From the NCBI GenBank assembly GCA_943736015.1, contig OX031056.1, positions 63,887,277 through 63,951,276 on the forward strand: a stretch of DNA of 64,000 nt, given 5' to 3'. This DNA is from Tridacna crocea (Eukaryota; Mollusca; Bivalvia; Cardiida; Cardiidae). Position numbers and translations under genes: made by a program. Positions 34,801-45,798 of the stretch are shown here, in pieces; within the stretch, counting starts at the first letter, position 1, and every line of letters begins with the position of its first letter. The notes beneath the pieces are model-generated. The model searched no databases and was not told the DNA's origin. It saw only the letters and a program-made list of their open reading frames with translations.

Positions 34801-35739
34801 AAAGAAGTATCAGCCTTTGCTACTCCAAACGGTCTGTACCAATACAAAGTTATGCCGTTTGGGATGAAAAATTCTCCTGCAACGTTTCAGGGACTTGTAA
34901 ACAACGTTATATGTGGATTAGATGGCTGTGATGCATATATTGACGACGTCATCATCTACTCAGACAGTTGGAGTGACCATCTTCAAAGAATCAGGAAGTT
35001 CTTCGACAGACTAAGTAAAGCGAAACTGACTGTGAATCTTGCAAAAACGGAATTTTGTCATGCTGCTGTAACATTTCTAGGACATCTTGTGGGACAGGGT
35101 CAAGTTAAACCTTTAGAAGCTAAGGTCAATGTTATCTCTGAGTTTCCTGTGCCTAAATGTAAAAGACAGCTGATGCAATTTCTTGGTATGGCTGGCTACT
35201 ATAGGAAATTCTGTAAAAATTTCTCAGGTATTGCTGAACCTTTAACAAATTTACTTAAGAAAAGCACAAAGTTCAAATGGAATGACAAATGTCAAGATGC
35301 ATTTGATCGTCTGAAAGCCATACTTAAGAGCGCACCAGTTCTCTTGGCACCTGATTTTGACAAATGTTTCAAATTAGCTGTTGATGCAAGTGATGTTGGT
35401 ATTGGTGCTGTTCTTTTACAAGAAGATAATAATGGTATTGATCACCCAGTTTGTTACTTTTCTAAGAAATTTAACAAACATCAGAAAAATTACTCTACCA
35501 TAGAAAAGGAGTGTCTTGCCTTAATTCTGGCAATCCAGCAGTTCGAAGTTTATTTAACCTCTTCAACTTCACCAATTGTTGTATTCAGTGATCATAACCC
35601 TTTAGGTTTTCTACACAAACTTAAGAATAAGAATCAAAGATTACTGAGGTGGAGTTTATTGCTTCAAGAGTTTAATCTTGACATAAGACACATAAAAGGG
35701 AAAGATAACATTATACCAGATGCTCTTTCAAGAGTTTGA
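31839..35739 (+). CDS. gag C-terminus and pol: zinc knuckle, protease, integrase, RT, RNase H
   Basis: An open frame continues from the insertion edge; the first Met is at 31870, giving 1289 residues. In that numbering: CCHC zinc knuckle C93-C96-H101-C106; aspartic protease DTGAS at 180-184; integrase HHCC finger (H434, H441, C471, C474); integrase core D505, D564, E600 (DD35E spacing); a GPY/F-type tail near YFGPY; then RT with FDLLKGFWQVP and YIDD at 1023-1026; RNase H with D1172 and FSDHNPLGF; ending LSRV. No stop or frameshift interrupts the 1289 residues. The protein as it stands lacks the rest of Gag because of the insertion. Confidence 0.93.
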
Positions 35740-36207
35740 AATTCCAATTGTCATTTTTCCCTAAATCAAGTTTAAACTGTTTTTCTTTTAAATTGTGATT
35801 TCATTACCTTGACTATTTTCATTAGTCTGAAATAATTAATATTTGAGTTTGTCATTTCCTATGTATACTTCACATAAAGTATCATATACATGGGGTGACA
35901 GATGTTTCGGTAACAGACGAGTTCGGTAACATAGACTTATAGAGTAAATCGATTGAATGTTTCGGTAACAAAGCAAATATATAGTGTTAATGTACCGTGA
36001 CGTTTTTACACCCATTATATGGCATCTTTTGTTCACCCTTCCACCCTTTTATCCCTTGGTCATAATAAATTACTGAATGTGGCAAATGATGAGGTAGACA
36101 CCGAGACCGCAACAAAGATTTCTTCAAACTGCATAATCGAGCCGTGCATTGAACTGAATGTGCGTTTGTGTGCACTCTTTTCTGCAATTTTTGTCCTCTT
36201 TTACAAT

Positions 36208-36445
36208 TTAACCCATTACCACACAATCCCCTGAGAAAGGGCCTTTTGCTATGTGAAAATGAGAAAATGCTGGCAACACTGTGGTAAAAGTAGAAAATGC
36301 TCCTGACCAGCATTTCCTCCTTTTCCCACTGAGATTTCTACCCTTCCCAAAACAAATTTCTATTTTTTAGTCACCCTTATTTTGTCGTCTGCAAATGCTT
36401 TTAATTTGGACCAGTCTAAATTTTCTCGAGTGGTAAAGAGTTGAG
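36208..36445 (-). mobile_element. TTAA MITE, reverse, in the MULE-like element
   Basis: TTAACCCATTACCACACAAT at the left and CGAGTGGTAAAGAGTTGA at the right. The central hairpin is rearranged with two half-arms (GAGAAAATGCTGGCAACACT; TGCTCCTGACCAGCATTTCC). Confidence 0.7.
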
Positions 36446-36489
36446 GATTTATATAACGTATATAAACTTATACAACCTTATATCAGCTC

Positions 36490-37250
36490 TTAACCCTTTA
36501 CCAATCCAGGCTTTTAAGGAGAAAATGCTGGTTCAGCGCATTTTCTCCTTTTACCAAAATGTTTTCTACCCTTCCTTTTCTCCTTTTACCACAATGTTTT
36601 CTACCCTTCCTATATCAAATTTCAATGTTTCAGTTATTTTGTTTTCTTACAGTTTAAGGATTTATTTAACCTTTTATAAACTTGTAACCTTATATTGTCT
36701 CATAACTCTTTACCATACAATCCAGACTCACTCACTTTGAGGAGTGTAAGAAAGAAGCTGTTTGAAAATGTCATGGAAAAAGGAGAAAATGCTGGCTGGT
36801 AACCAGCATTTTCTCATTTTACCACAGTGTTTTCTTCCTAAATCAGATTTCAATTTTTCAGTCACAATTATTTTGTTGTCTGCAAATGCTTTCAATTTAG
36901 ACCAGCCTTTAACGCTAACAATTATGCTGATCCAGATTGAAAGCGCTTGCAGACGCCAAAATGAACGTAACTCAAACATTGAAATTTGTTTTCAGCAGCT
37001 TAGAGAACATTGTCGGAAAAAAAGAAAGGGGGAAAGAGCAGGGCTCCTTTTTCCCACCTTGTTTTCGAAAGGATTTTAGTTGAAGGTCCTAAAAACCAAG
37101 TATTAAAGGGTTAATCCTGAAAAGTCTAACTAAATGTAGCTCAAAAATTGAAATTTGTTAGAAAACTTTGTGTGAATATGCTGGTCTTTTTTTCAATGCT
37201 TCTATGTCAGGGTCGTAAAACCCGGCGATTTGTTGCTAAAGGTTAATCCT
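36490..37250. repeat. Cluster of TTAA MITE copies and fragments
   Basis: At least four pieces: 36492-36645 (CTTAACCCTTTACCAATCCA; the arm CTCCTTTTACCAAAATGTTT is repeated twice), 36706-36912 (reverse; AACTCTTTACCATACAATCC), 36931-37113 (forward; ends TTAAAGGGTTAA) and 37132-37246 (ends TTGCTAAAGGTTAA). They seem to have inserted into or recombined with one another. Confidence 0.65.
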
Positions 37251-37374
37251 AAATAGTCGAAATGTGATGGACAGCCCAATCTGAACATGCCGTATCCCCC
37301 TCAATGTTTTGCAGTCTGATCTGCATATTCTATCTCATCTCTTAAGATAATTCATGGTATATAAAACACTTTTG

Positions 37375-37593
37375 GTGATTCCATCTTCCGCACCCGTCAC
37401 AAGCTATAGCATGAGATCGGCCTGTTATATTAATGTTGCATGTGATACATGGATGTTGATCGGACATTTTTGTTTCAGAAACTCTGATTTTATGTCGCTC
37501 AACAGTGATTATGGTCTCACGAAGTGAATGCTTTATTTGGGTTTGGGTATAAAAGGAAAATGTCGTGTAACATCCATGAATAACTGTGAACAA
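37375..37593 (-). pseudogene. Zinc-finger fragment of a MULE-type protein
   Basis: A minus-strand open frame (37342-37593) includes MSDQHPCITC starting at 37467 and then CDGCGRWNHQKC, a PHD/RING-like C-x2-C...C-x2-C-x2-W-x-H-x2-C arrangement. Similar short fingers head some mollusc MULE transposase proteins (family memory, not searched). The frame then runs into FIYHELS and stops; no transposase core follows. Confidence 0.45.
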
Positions 37594-38224
37594 AAAGTGC
37601 TAAATTTTGAGGCTTAATTGTGATCGATCACATATACTATTGTTTTTATGTAGATATGTGAGAAATTCCTTATCTTAGGTTAACGGGAGGTGTGAAAACA
37701 GGCTGTTAAAGACACACACCTATACAATAGGACAGTAAATCATTCGCTCACGTGTTGTAAGAAAAGGACTTAATATGATCTTTGTGCGTTGTGAAATGCT
37801 GAAAACATCAAGTATCGTTGTAAACCGAAAATTTTATTCATTTTAGATATTACATACATAAAACAAGGAATACAGGACGTAACAAACATATTATTTATGA
37901 AACATTCATTTCATATTGTTTACACGTAAAACATGGAATAAACAACGTAACAAACATATTATTTATTAAACATAGTGGGAATTACAAAAAAAAAAAGGTG
38001 ATGCATAATGATTTTTTTGACAAAACAAAGGCAGGCAAGGGATATAAAGAACGACAAGGTAGGTACACACTATAATTGCTTTGTAACCGAAACATCCAAT
38101 CGATTTACTCTATAAGTCTATGTTACCGAACTTGTCTGTTACCGAAACATCCGTAAATCTATACATGTATATAAATAATATTGCAAAAAAGAAAGATTTA
38201 TTTCATAAACCTTCCTTTTTCTTT

Positions 38225-38237
38225 TCAAGGGGGGAAG
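38225..38237 (+). promoter_or_regulatory. Polypurine tract
   Basis: CAAGGGGGGAAG lies directly before the TGTT of the 3' LTR, where the plus-strand primer for LTR elements lies. Confidence 0.8.
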
Positions 38238-38791
38238 TGTTATGTACATGCCCAGTTATTATTAGCTTTGTTCATGTGTGTATCTATTTTTGAATGGTTT
38301 TCCCCTGTTGCTATTTTTAGAACTGGATTCTCACTTGTGGAATATTGTTCTGGAAGTTTCCGGGCCTTTTAACAATCTGATTACAAGAAATTATGCAACT
38401 GATTTTAACATGAATTTTCTGGAAGTTTCTCTGTTATTATAAAAGGAAAAGCTCTTTACATCTCAATGTTCACTAGTTAATACATGATTGCCAGACTACA
38501 GTGGGGATTATTTTGTGTCATAATTAGTGCTTGAATTACATTCAGTTTGGATTCGGATCAGACTAGACTAAAGTGAGGATTATTTCATGTGCTTGGATTA
38601 CATTCAGTTTGGATCAGGATCAGATTGGAATTAAGACTGGAATAGTTTGTCTTCTAAATTTAACGTCTAAGGTATTGTTTTGTACTATTGTAATATTGTC
38701 ACTGTTTATTTGATATTTTTGTTAATAAATTCTGTTAATTGTTATCGTTTGTTGCTGGCTTCTACTTTCTAGTTACGCCTGACTCGTAACA
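38238..38791 (+). repeat. 3' LTR
   Basis: 554 bp, TGTTATGTAC...CTCGTAACA, nearly identical to the 5' LTR. It is followed by the ATGT duplication at 38792-38795. From 38796 to 39160 there is only intron. Confidence 0.92.
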
Positions 38792-39160
38792 ATGTTCAAA
38801 CTAAAAACTATATCATACCATATGAGTTAATTCGATTTGTTGCTTGTAGATTCTTTGGATTTTGTCATAATTATCATACTAGGCCAAAACATCTGAGCCA
38901 AATATTTGATTGGTTGAAATCTCTTAGATGTATTTCTGATGAATACAGAATTCTAGTAGTTCAAGTAGCTTGATTAGTAGAGTTACCAAGTTATGGTTTT
39001 GAAGATTGTGTGTTCCAATCTTAGCAAAATTGTGTAATTTGTTTCCTTCAAACACATGTTTGAGTAAATATTTACATCCTCATGTATTGTCCTTCCCTCA
39101 TCTACCCCCATTCCCACCACACACATACATATTTGGGAAAATTCTTTGTTTTGTGCTCCT

Positions 39161-39390
39161 TTAACTCATTACCGCACAATCCTGACTTTTAATGACCCTG
39201 CAAAAGAAAGCTTTTGAAAACGTTGTGGGAAAAGGGGAAAATGCTCGTAACCAGAATTTTCTCCTTTTCCCACAAAGTTTTTTACCCATCAGAAAGCAAA
39301 TTTTAATTTAAGTCACTTTTATTTTGTTGTTTGCAAGTACTTTCAACGAAGACTAGTCTTAAATTTTGTCCTTTGGTAAAGAGTGATTAA
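39161..39390 (-). mobile_element. TTAA MITE, reverse
   Basis: TTAACTCATTACCGCACAAT at the left and TTTGGTAAAGAGTGATTAA at the right. Central hairpin GCTCGTAACCAGAATTTTCT with long arms. Confidence 0.8.
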
Positions 39391-39394
39391 TGAT

Positions 39395-39695
39395 GCTTAA
39401 ATTCCTTAACAACAACCATGTAATGATTTTCCATAATGTCTTTTTCAGATGCTATGTTTGAAGCTTCATCTGTGTACTTTAGATTATGTAAATAAGCGAG
39501 CTGCTCATGTAAAAATAGACCATGGTTCCCATGGGTGTCGATCTTGGCTGTAGTAAATCTCTAATTTCTTGTATTATCGGATGCTTTTCGACCACTGGAG
39601 TTTTATGAATGAAAAATAAAAAGTTTATGGATGATTCTTTTGTATTTTTATAAAATTTTCATCCCAAAATATTAAGGACCACCTTTAAATTAACA
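39395..39695. repeat. TTAAAGGTGG element, third copy, truncated at the left
   Basis: It carries one 170-bp-type unit (TCCATAATGTCTTTTTCAGA), TGTAGTAAATCTCTAATTTC, GGAGTTTTATGAATGAAAAA and the right end GACCACCTTTAAATTAA. It shows the unfilled version of the site where a Helitron-like element sits in the 25-kb copy. Confidence 0.65.
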
Positions 39696-39861
39696 TTACA
39701 GACAGCATACACCAAAGGAAATTAAAGTGCATTCATTTTTAAATCTAACGTTGGATTTTCTAAAGCCCCTTCCACTCATATTTGTATGGCGCAAGAAAAC
39801 AATAGGGACACAGTTTTCAGATCCCCAATACTGATAATTAATCTATTAAATGAAAAGTGAA

Positions 39862-40092
39862 TTAACTCTTTACCACACAATCCCAACTTTTAATGACATT
39901 TAATGAGAAAGCAGCCTTTTGAAAACACTGTGGGAAAAGGAGAAAATGCTGGTAACCAGCATTTTCTCCTTTTCCCACAGTGTTTTCTTACCCTTTCCAA
40001 ACCAAATTTTAATTTTTCAGTCACCATTATTTTGGCATCTGCAAATGCTTTCAATTTGAATCAGTCTAAAATTTTCTCATGTGGTAAGTGTG
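39862..40092 (-). mobile_element. TTAA MITE, reverse, with perfect 67-nt hairpin
   Basis: Starts TTAACTCTTTACCACACAAT; the right end is damaged (CATGTGGTAAGTGTGTTA). The centre 39921-39987 is a perfect inverted repeat: two 33-nt arms around a single base at 39954 (GCTGGTAACCAGC). Confidence 0.85.
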
Positions 40093-40915
40093 TTACACAA
40101 CAGTGTTTAGGACCCAGACTGAGTAACTTTCAGCAAAAGCATTTTAGGCACAAAATGTTTCTCTTTTTATGGAGCTATGGATTTTTTTTCAACCAATCAG
40201 AACTAGCCAATATTCATGAAAATAGCCGATATTAAATTATTTACATATGTATCTTATCAGATAAATTTCAACCATACTTGAAATTACAGTAGTCTGTTAA
40301 ACACAAAACCACTTGAAATTCCTCCCATGAAAAACTTTGAAAGAATTCAGGGAAAAGAAGAATTCAAAGATATTCCGACATGTTATTTAATTATAGATAA
40401 TGTGAATGTCATTTGTGGAGATGTCGTCCAAAAGAAAATCATGATAAAAGTTGGAATTACTGTGGTATTTTTATTTTGAAACTTTTCATTATCTAGATAG
40501 TATTTCCAGGAAAGTTTGTTTTATCATGATAGTTCTCTTAAAATATCGCAATACTTATCTCATTTTTCATAGTATAAATATGCCACAATGACTCTCTTAC
40601 TCAATACATGTATCTCTATATATTTTCCCTTGAATGATACCTGTTATATGAATCATTTAAAAAAAAAAAACAGTTAGATCTATAAATCTTACAGTATTAA
40701 CATTTCTGCTTATTATTATGTTACCTGTGACATAATTTTATGAGCCATGTACAAATATAAAATACTGATAATGTAGTTCTTGGTTTATCCTTAGGCCTTT
40801 TTTACTTTACAAAGAAATCTTCATGAAAGAAAAAAGCTCATTTTTCTGTTGTTACTTTTATTTTGTTACATAGTAACATGCAATTGTCACTTGTCCAAAT
40901 TTTCATGCTTTCATA

Positions 40916-41147
40916 TTAACCCTTTACCAAACGACAAAATTCTGGCCTTCACCAAATTCAAAGCATTTGCAAGCAACATACTGAATGTAGCTAAACAGAC
41001 AATTTCTGTATGTGATATGGTAGAAAAAATTGTTGGAAAAGGAGAAAATGTAGGTTACTAACATTTTCTGCTTTTCCTACAATGTTTTTTTCAAAGGACA
41101 TCTTCCCTAGGGTCGTTAACACTCGGGATTGTGTGGTAAAGAGTTAA
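40916..41147 (+). mobile_element. TTAA MITE
   Basis: TTAA at 40916-40919 and 41144-41147; TTAACCCTTTACCAAACGAC and GTGTGGTAAAGAGTTAA ends. Central hairpin slightly decayed (TGTAGGTTACTAACATTTTC). The stretch 40093-40915 has no recognised feature. Confidence 0.85.
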
Positions 41148-41315
41148 TCTAATTTTATCTCTGAGAAAAAAAAAATGCATTATATGACTAGAAACAAAAG
41201 AAATGAATCATCTAGCTCACATTATCTTAGCCCTAGTATTTGAACAGTAGGAGAAACTTGAGCAGTAAGAACTCCTTGTTATGATAATTTCAAGATATGA
41301 AAAGATTTTGACCAT

Positions 41316-42629
41316 TTTTATACGCCCGAAGGGTCGTATTATGTTATACCCCCGGTCGTCCGTCCGTCCGTCCGTCCGTCCGTCCGTCCGTCCGTCCGTC
41401 CGTCCGTCCGTCCGTTAGCAATTTCTTGTGTGCGCAACTCCTCCTACAGTTTTCATCGGAATTATTTGAAACTTGCCACAATGAATCTCCATGATGTCTA
41501 GTTGTGCACCTGGGTCTTAGAATTTTGATCGCTGTTTCCGTTCCAAAATTATCTGCCCTTGATTTCTGAAATAACCAACTTTTCACTTAAAATTTTTGTT
41601 TAGGCCATAACTTCCATACCATAAAAGGTATTAAATTGAAACTACATACACTGATAGAACACATTATGGAGAAGTGCAGTGCACAAGAACCATAACTCTG
41701 CCACTTTTATTTTTTGAGTTACAGCCCTTTGTTAATTTTCTGTTCGAATTTTTTTCCAGGCCATAACTTCTAAACTATAAAAGCTATTGACTTTGAACTT
41801 CATACACTGATAGATAACATTGTGGAGAAGTGCATCGCACATGAACCATAACTCTGCCACTTTTATTTTTTTAGTTATTGCCCTTTGTTAATTTTCAGTT
41901 TGAATTTTTGTCCAAGCCATAACTTCCAAACTATAAAAGCTAATAACTTGCAACCTCATATAGTGATAGAACACTTTATGGAGAAGTGCATTGCACATGA
42001 ACCATAACTCTGCGACCTTTATTTTTTGAGTTATTGCCCTTTGTTAATTTTCAGTTTGAATTTTTGACCAGGCCATAACTTCCAAACTATAAAAGCTAAT
42101 AACTTGCAACTTCATACACCGATAGAACACATTATGGAGAAGTGCAGTGTACATGAACCATAACTCTGTGACTTTTATTTTTTTAGTTATTGCCCTTTGT
42201 TAATTTTTTAGTTTGAATTTTTGTCCAGGCAATAACTCCCAAACTTTAAAACGTATCATCTTGAAACTTCAAAGACTTATAGAACACATTATAAAGAAGT
42301 GCACTGCATAAGAACCATAACTCTGCCATCCTTCTTTTTTTAGTTATTGCCCTTTCTTAGTTTTCTCTTTGAATTTTCGTCTGGGCCATAATTTCTAAAA
42401 TATAAAAGCTATGATCTTGAACCTTTCAAAACTGATAGAACATCTTGTGGAGAACAGTAATTTACAAAATTTGTAACTGTGCCACCCTTTCTTTTTTTAG
42501 TTATTGCCCTTTAATATTTTTCACATATGGAGATTAACTACTCTTCATTCATGGCCCTTCCGTCATTTCAACTCATTTCACTGACAAGCCCCTTCGGGCG
42601 TATATGCGCCGCTTTGCGAAGCTCTTGTT
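41316..42629 (+). mobile_element. Helitron-like element, ACGCCCGAAGGG family
   Basis: 5' end TTTTTATACGCCCGAAGGGT followed by CGTATTATG and about fourteen GTCC units (41355-41414). Core monomers of about 157 bp start near 41601, 41758, 41915, 42073, 42229 and 42387 (GGCCATAACTTCCAAACTAT; GGAGAAGTGCAGTGCACAAG; TTATTGCCCTTTGTTAATTT). 3' end CCCCTTCGGGCGTATATGCG, then GCTTTGCGAAGC and TCTTGTT. The 3' CCTTCGGGCGTAT inverts the 5' end. Confidence 0.85.
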
Positions 42630-42637
42630 TACATTAA

Positions 42638-43710
42638 TTTTTATGCCCCCCTTCAATTGATCAAAGTCCGAGTTCATAGTGTTCATCAACATGTTGATAT
42701 ATAGACCAAACCTTGCCTGGATGATAACTAGATACAGACTTCACTTACGTGCATCAAATTTGGCACAGACATTTGTCTCGGGGTGTAGATGATCCCTATT
42801 GATTTTGAGGTGAATTGGTCAACTGTCAAAGTCAGAGTGACAGTCAACATGTTGATATATAGACCAAACCTTGCCTGGATGATAATTAGAGACAGAATTA
42901 ATTTACGTTCATCAAATTTGGCATAGACATTTGATCCGGAGTGTAAATGATCCCTATTGAGGTCAAATGTCAAGGTCACAGTGACCGTCGGCATTTTGAT
43001 ATATAGATCAAACCTTGTCCAGATGATAACTAGACAGAATTGACATAGGTTCATCAAAATTGGCACAGACATTCGTCTCAGAGTGTAGATGATCCGCATC
43101 AATTTTGAAATTAATCTATAAAAGGTCGAGGTCACATTGGCCTTCAACTTAATGATATATAGACCAAACCTTGTACAGATAGTAACTACACACAGAATAA
43201 ACATGAGTTCGTCAAATTCTGAACAGATTTTCATCTCCGAGTGTAAATGATCCCTATTGATTTTGAGATAAATCCATAAAAGGTCAAGGTCATGGTGTCC
43301 TTCAACTTAATGTTATATAGACCAAATCTTGTCCATATGATAACTACACATAGAATTCACCTAGGTCCTTCAAATTCTGTACAGATATTCATCTTGGAGT
43401 GTAATGATCAATTTTAAAGTTAATCCGTGAAAGGTCAAGGTCACAGTGACCACCATATGATTCAGGGCCCATGCTGCTGTTCGCCACTTGAGCCATTTGC
43501 GAAAAAGAAAATGAAGCGTCTCAAAAATCATCATATGTGGCTCAACTTGTGGTTACATTTTATTCATGTATTATTGGAGATGAAATAAGCATTCAAGTTG
43601 ACTGGGAAAAAGCAGATGTTGAATGCGCGTTTTGATATCAGTTTATGAACTGTGTCAGTTCCTGTATCAATGTGGTAGGGGGGCATGACTGTTTTACAAA
43701 CAGACATTTT
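42638..43710 (+). mobile_element. Helitron-like element, ATGCCCCC family, other core
   Basis: 5' end TTTTTATGCCCCCCTTCAAT; core monomers of about 150 bp built on ATATATAGACCAAACCTTG and GAGTGTAAATGATCCCTATT with AAAGGTCAAGGTCACAGTGA. 3' side AGGGGGGCATGACTGTTTTA then CAAACAGACATTTTATT, without the usual TTGTT tail. Starts 9 bp after the preceding element ends. Confidence 0.7.
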
Positions 43711-44030
43711 ATTCATTTTTTTTTTTCAAAGATGAGCAAAGTATTTAGCAACCATTGTATACTAGAAATCTGCTCTATTCATGCTTGTCTTTGGAGAAAA
43801 ATACAAATAAACCATATTGAAATTTGCAGTTCATGTAAAATGAGCTAGTACAAATAGCCATCAATTGCTTCTCTTTCCTGTTTTTTAAAGCTCCTAGCCA
43901 AATAAACCTCTGTATTTATACAGTAATGGGTTGAATTAGTATTGGTAAGATAGTAACAAAATTTTCATTCATTGCTATGCATTGGAATACTGAAATTGTC
44001 ATTGTCTGCTTTGTTCATAATATTTTTCAG

Positions 44031-44127
44031 ATTACAAAGTCATTTACATAGAACTGGAGAAAACATGCAATTACGAGTTATAATTACAAACAACTCATCA
44101 GTATGTGTTCAGTCCCTCAAAATACAG
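44031..44127 (+). CDS. Alpha-arrestin exon 6
   Basis: Acceptor AATATTTTTCAG, donor GTAGCC; enters phase 2, leaves phase 0. It encodes 32 residues with HLHRTGENMQLRVIITNNSS then VQSLKIQ, the 'G....V...I.N.S...V..I.' block that opens the arrestin C domain. Only this exon closes the AG left by exon 5. Confidence 0.92.
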
Positions 44128-44461
44128 GTAGCCAAACAATTCATTATTCTACCACTGACACAGAATCTCTCTCTGTTTCATTTAAACTTTTGTTACTGAA
44201 CTTTTGTGTGAACTGTGGTGCGAAGTAATAATTTATTATGTAAATATATTTTTCTGACATGCAAATAAAAGTATGCCACATATTACAGTTATTGTTCTGA
44301 AAAATGGTGTTTTACATTTGTTTAAAAATTTTTGTTAGCTATACTTAAATCTCGAATATGAAACCTAATCTAACTGTACTTTATATCCTGTTGAATATAT
44401 GTTCTTTCATCCAAGCTGTATTTGATTTGTTGTCTGCAAGCACAGTTTGTTTTACTTTCAG

Positions 44462-44619
44462 CTTTTCCGCAAGCTTATACTTATGTTTCGACGTCGTAGA
44501 CTTTCTGAGTCACTGCGTGATGAGAATGTGTCTGGAACTGATGATCGTGTGTTTGTATGTCCCGAAGAAAGTTCCTGTGTGTATCAAATACAGCATATAG
44601 ATATGAAAAATTATCAAAG
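44462..44619 (+). CDS. Alpha-arrestin exon 7
   Basis: Acceptor TTTTACTTTCAG, donor GTATGT; phase 0 in, phase 2 out. It encodes 52 residues: LFRKLILMFRRRRLSESLRD, an acidic stretch, then VFVCPEESSCVYQIQHI. RRRLS fits a basophilic-kinase (PKA-like) site; that is a motif match only. It is the loop-rich middle of the arrestin C domain. Confidence 0.85.
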
Positions 44620-44789
44620 GTATGTAATTATTATGAGATATGCGCTGGCAAAAAGGAAGGTTCATGCATCACCATTATTCATTAAACCAAGAAGTCGTCA
44701 CAAAATTGTTGATCAATAAAAGCCATTTTGCCTGACAACCAACTGAATCAGGAGCTAGACTGGTCCTTGGACACTCAGAAAACCTAGAA

Positions 44790-45569
44790 TAGGAATAAAT
44801 ATCAACCCTGGTCAGCCTGTGTGAACTGAGCCGGCTGACCTGGGTGGAAACTGTTTGGAGATGCATCGAGCCCCCAAAAGAGCACTGCACAGAAAAAAGT
44901 TTATGGAATTGCTTAACATATTGCTGTATTGTATGAGATACAGGATAAATTTTCTGCATTTGAAATTATTAGATGTCAAAAATTTGGACTAACTTTGATG
45001 GTATATAATTGTAGACAAAAAACATCATTTAATGTACTTATTAATAGCTGTTTGTTTTTATCTCTTTACCACACAATCCCAGCAGAGCTTATGTCGTAGC
45101 GTGGTTTCTGTCGTCCGTCTGTCCATCCTTATGAGCCAGACATTGTGGGGTTAGGGGTAACTGTACATTTAGTCTCTATGGTGTTCATTCTGTCGATCTG
45201 ATAGGTATGGGGTTAGGGTTAGGGCTAGTGGGGTTAAAAAAGGTGCTGTAGTGGGGTTGTTTGGTTTGGATTGAATAAAGTGCAATTCGACCTCACATGG
45301 TCTGTCTCGTAAGACCGTCCGTCTGTCCGTCTATTAGTCTTTTTCTTGTTTACGTGATAAAGTCTGCATTTGTTGCCAGATTTTCATGAAATTTGCAAAG
45401 TTTGTTTATCTCATCAATACCTTCAACCCTATCGATTTTGAGAAAAATCCAACAAACAGTATGAGAAAAATAGCCATTTCAAGTTGAAAATTTCTTGTAG
45501 CCATTTGATGTTTTCTGATCAGTAGGTCCACATTATTAGTCAAATTTCTTCGAAATTTACCAGGATTGT
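44790..45569. repeat. Mixed repeat fragments
   Basis: 44800-44860 has an inverted GGTCAGCCTG...CGGCTGACC patch. 45061-45083 is a TTAA MITE end (CTCTTTACCACACAATCCC). Next, GAGCTTATGTCGTAGCGTGG with GTCCGTCTGTCC looks like a Helitron-like 5' region cut short, twice (45084-45130; 45300-45360). Two GGGTTAGGGTTAGGG units at 45212-45225 are too few for a telomere array. Confidence 0.45.
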
Positions 45570-45798
45570 TTAACTCTTTACCAAACAATAAAATTATAGG
45601 CTGGTCCAAATTGAAAGCATTTGCAGATGACAAATTAAAGATGGCTCACATGGCAGAATTTGTCCTTGATAGAGTAGAAAACATTGTGGAAAAAGGAGAA
45701 AATGCGGGTTACCAGCATTTTCTCCTTTTCCCACAATGTTTTCAACAGGTTTCTTTCTCAGGGTCGTTAAAAGGCGGGGTTGTGTGGTAAAGAGTTAA
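45570..45798 (+). mobile_element. TTAA MITE
   Basis: TTAA at 45570-45573 and 45795-45798; TTAACTCTTTACCAAACAAT and GTGTGGTAAAGAGTTAA ends; near-perfect central hairpin (GCGGGTTACCAGC). Confidence 0.88.

Larger units (their letters stand above)
35893..38159. mobile_element. Mutator-like (MULE) derivative inserted 3' of pol
   Basis: Long terminal inverted repeats of about 75-80 bp: GATGTTTCGGTAACAGACGA near 35901 pairs with TCTGTTACCGAAACATCC near 38135, continuing through ATAGACTTATAGAGTAAATC. A candidate 8-bp duplication TATACATG flanks it (35885-35892; 38160-38167). Long TIRs, an 8-10 bp duplication and an internal zinc-finger fragment suggest a MULE (inference). Several TTAA MITEs have piled up inside (36208-37250). 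Confidence 0.75.
29035..38791 (+). mobile_element. LTR retrotransposon, Ty3/gypsy type with Gmr1-like gene order
   Basis: Complete element of 9757 bp with two LTRs, tRNA-Pro-type primer-binding site, gag, a single long pol, polypurine tract and a 4-bp ATGT duplication (29031-29034 and 38792-38795). Pol order is protease, integrase, RT, RNase H, unlike standard gypsy (RT-RH-IN). Gmr1-like elements are the known gypsy group with this order. Two younger elements interrupt it: 30586-31833 in gag and 35893-38159 between pol and the 3' LTR. No envelope gene is visible. It sits sense in intron 5 of the host gene. Confidence 0.92.

Noticed and set aside
35740-38237. Envelope gene of the LTR retrotransposon between pol and the 3' LTR.
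   Set aside because: No long sense ORF; the space is filled by a long-TIR DNA transposon and MITEs.
41344-41420. CCGT/GTCC tandem array as a microsatellite or a CRISPR-like array.
   Set aside because: It is the GTCC run that follows the 5' hairpin in several Helitron-like families; no spacers, and the genome is eukaryotic.
45205-45225. GGGTTAGGGTTAGGG telomere-like motif.
   Set aside because: Only two to three units, within a repeat-derived stretch; no array.
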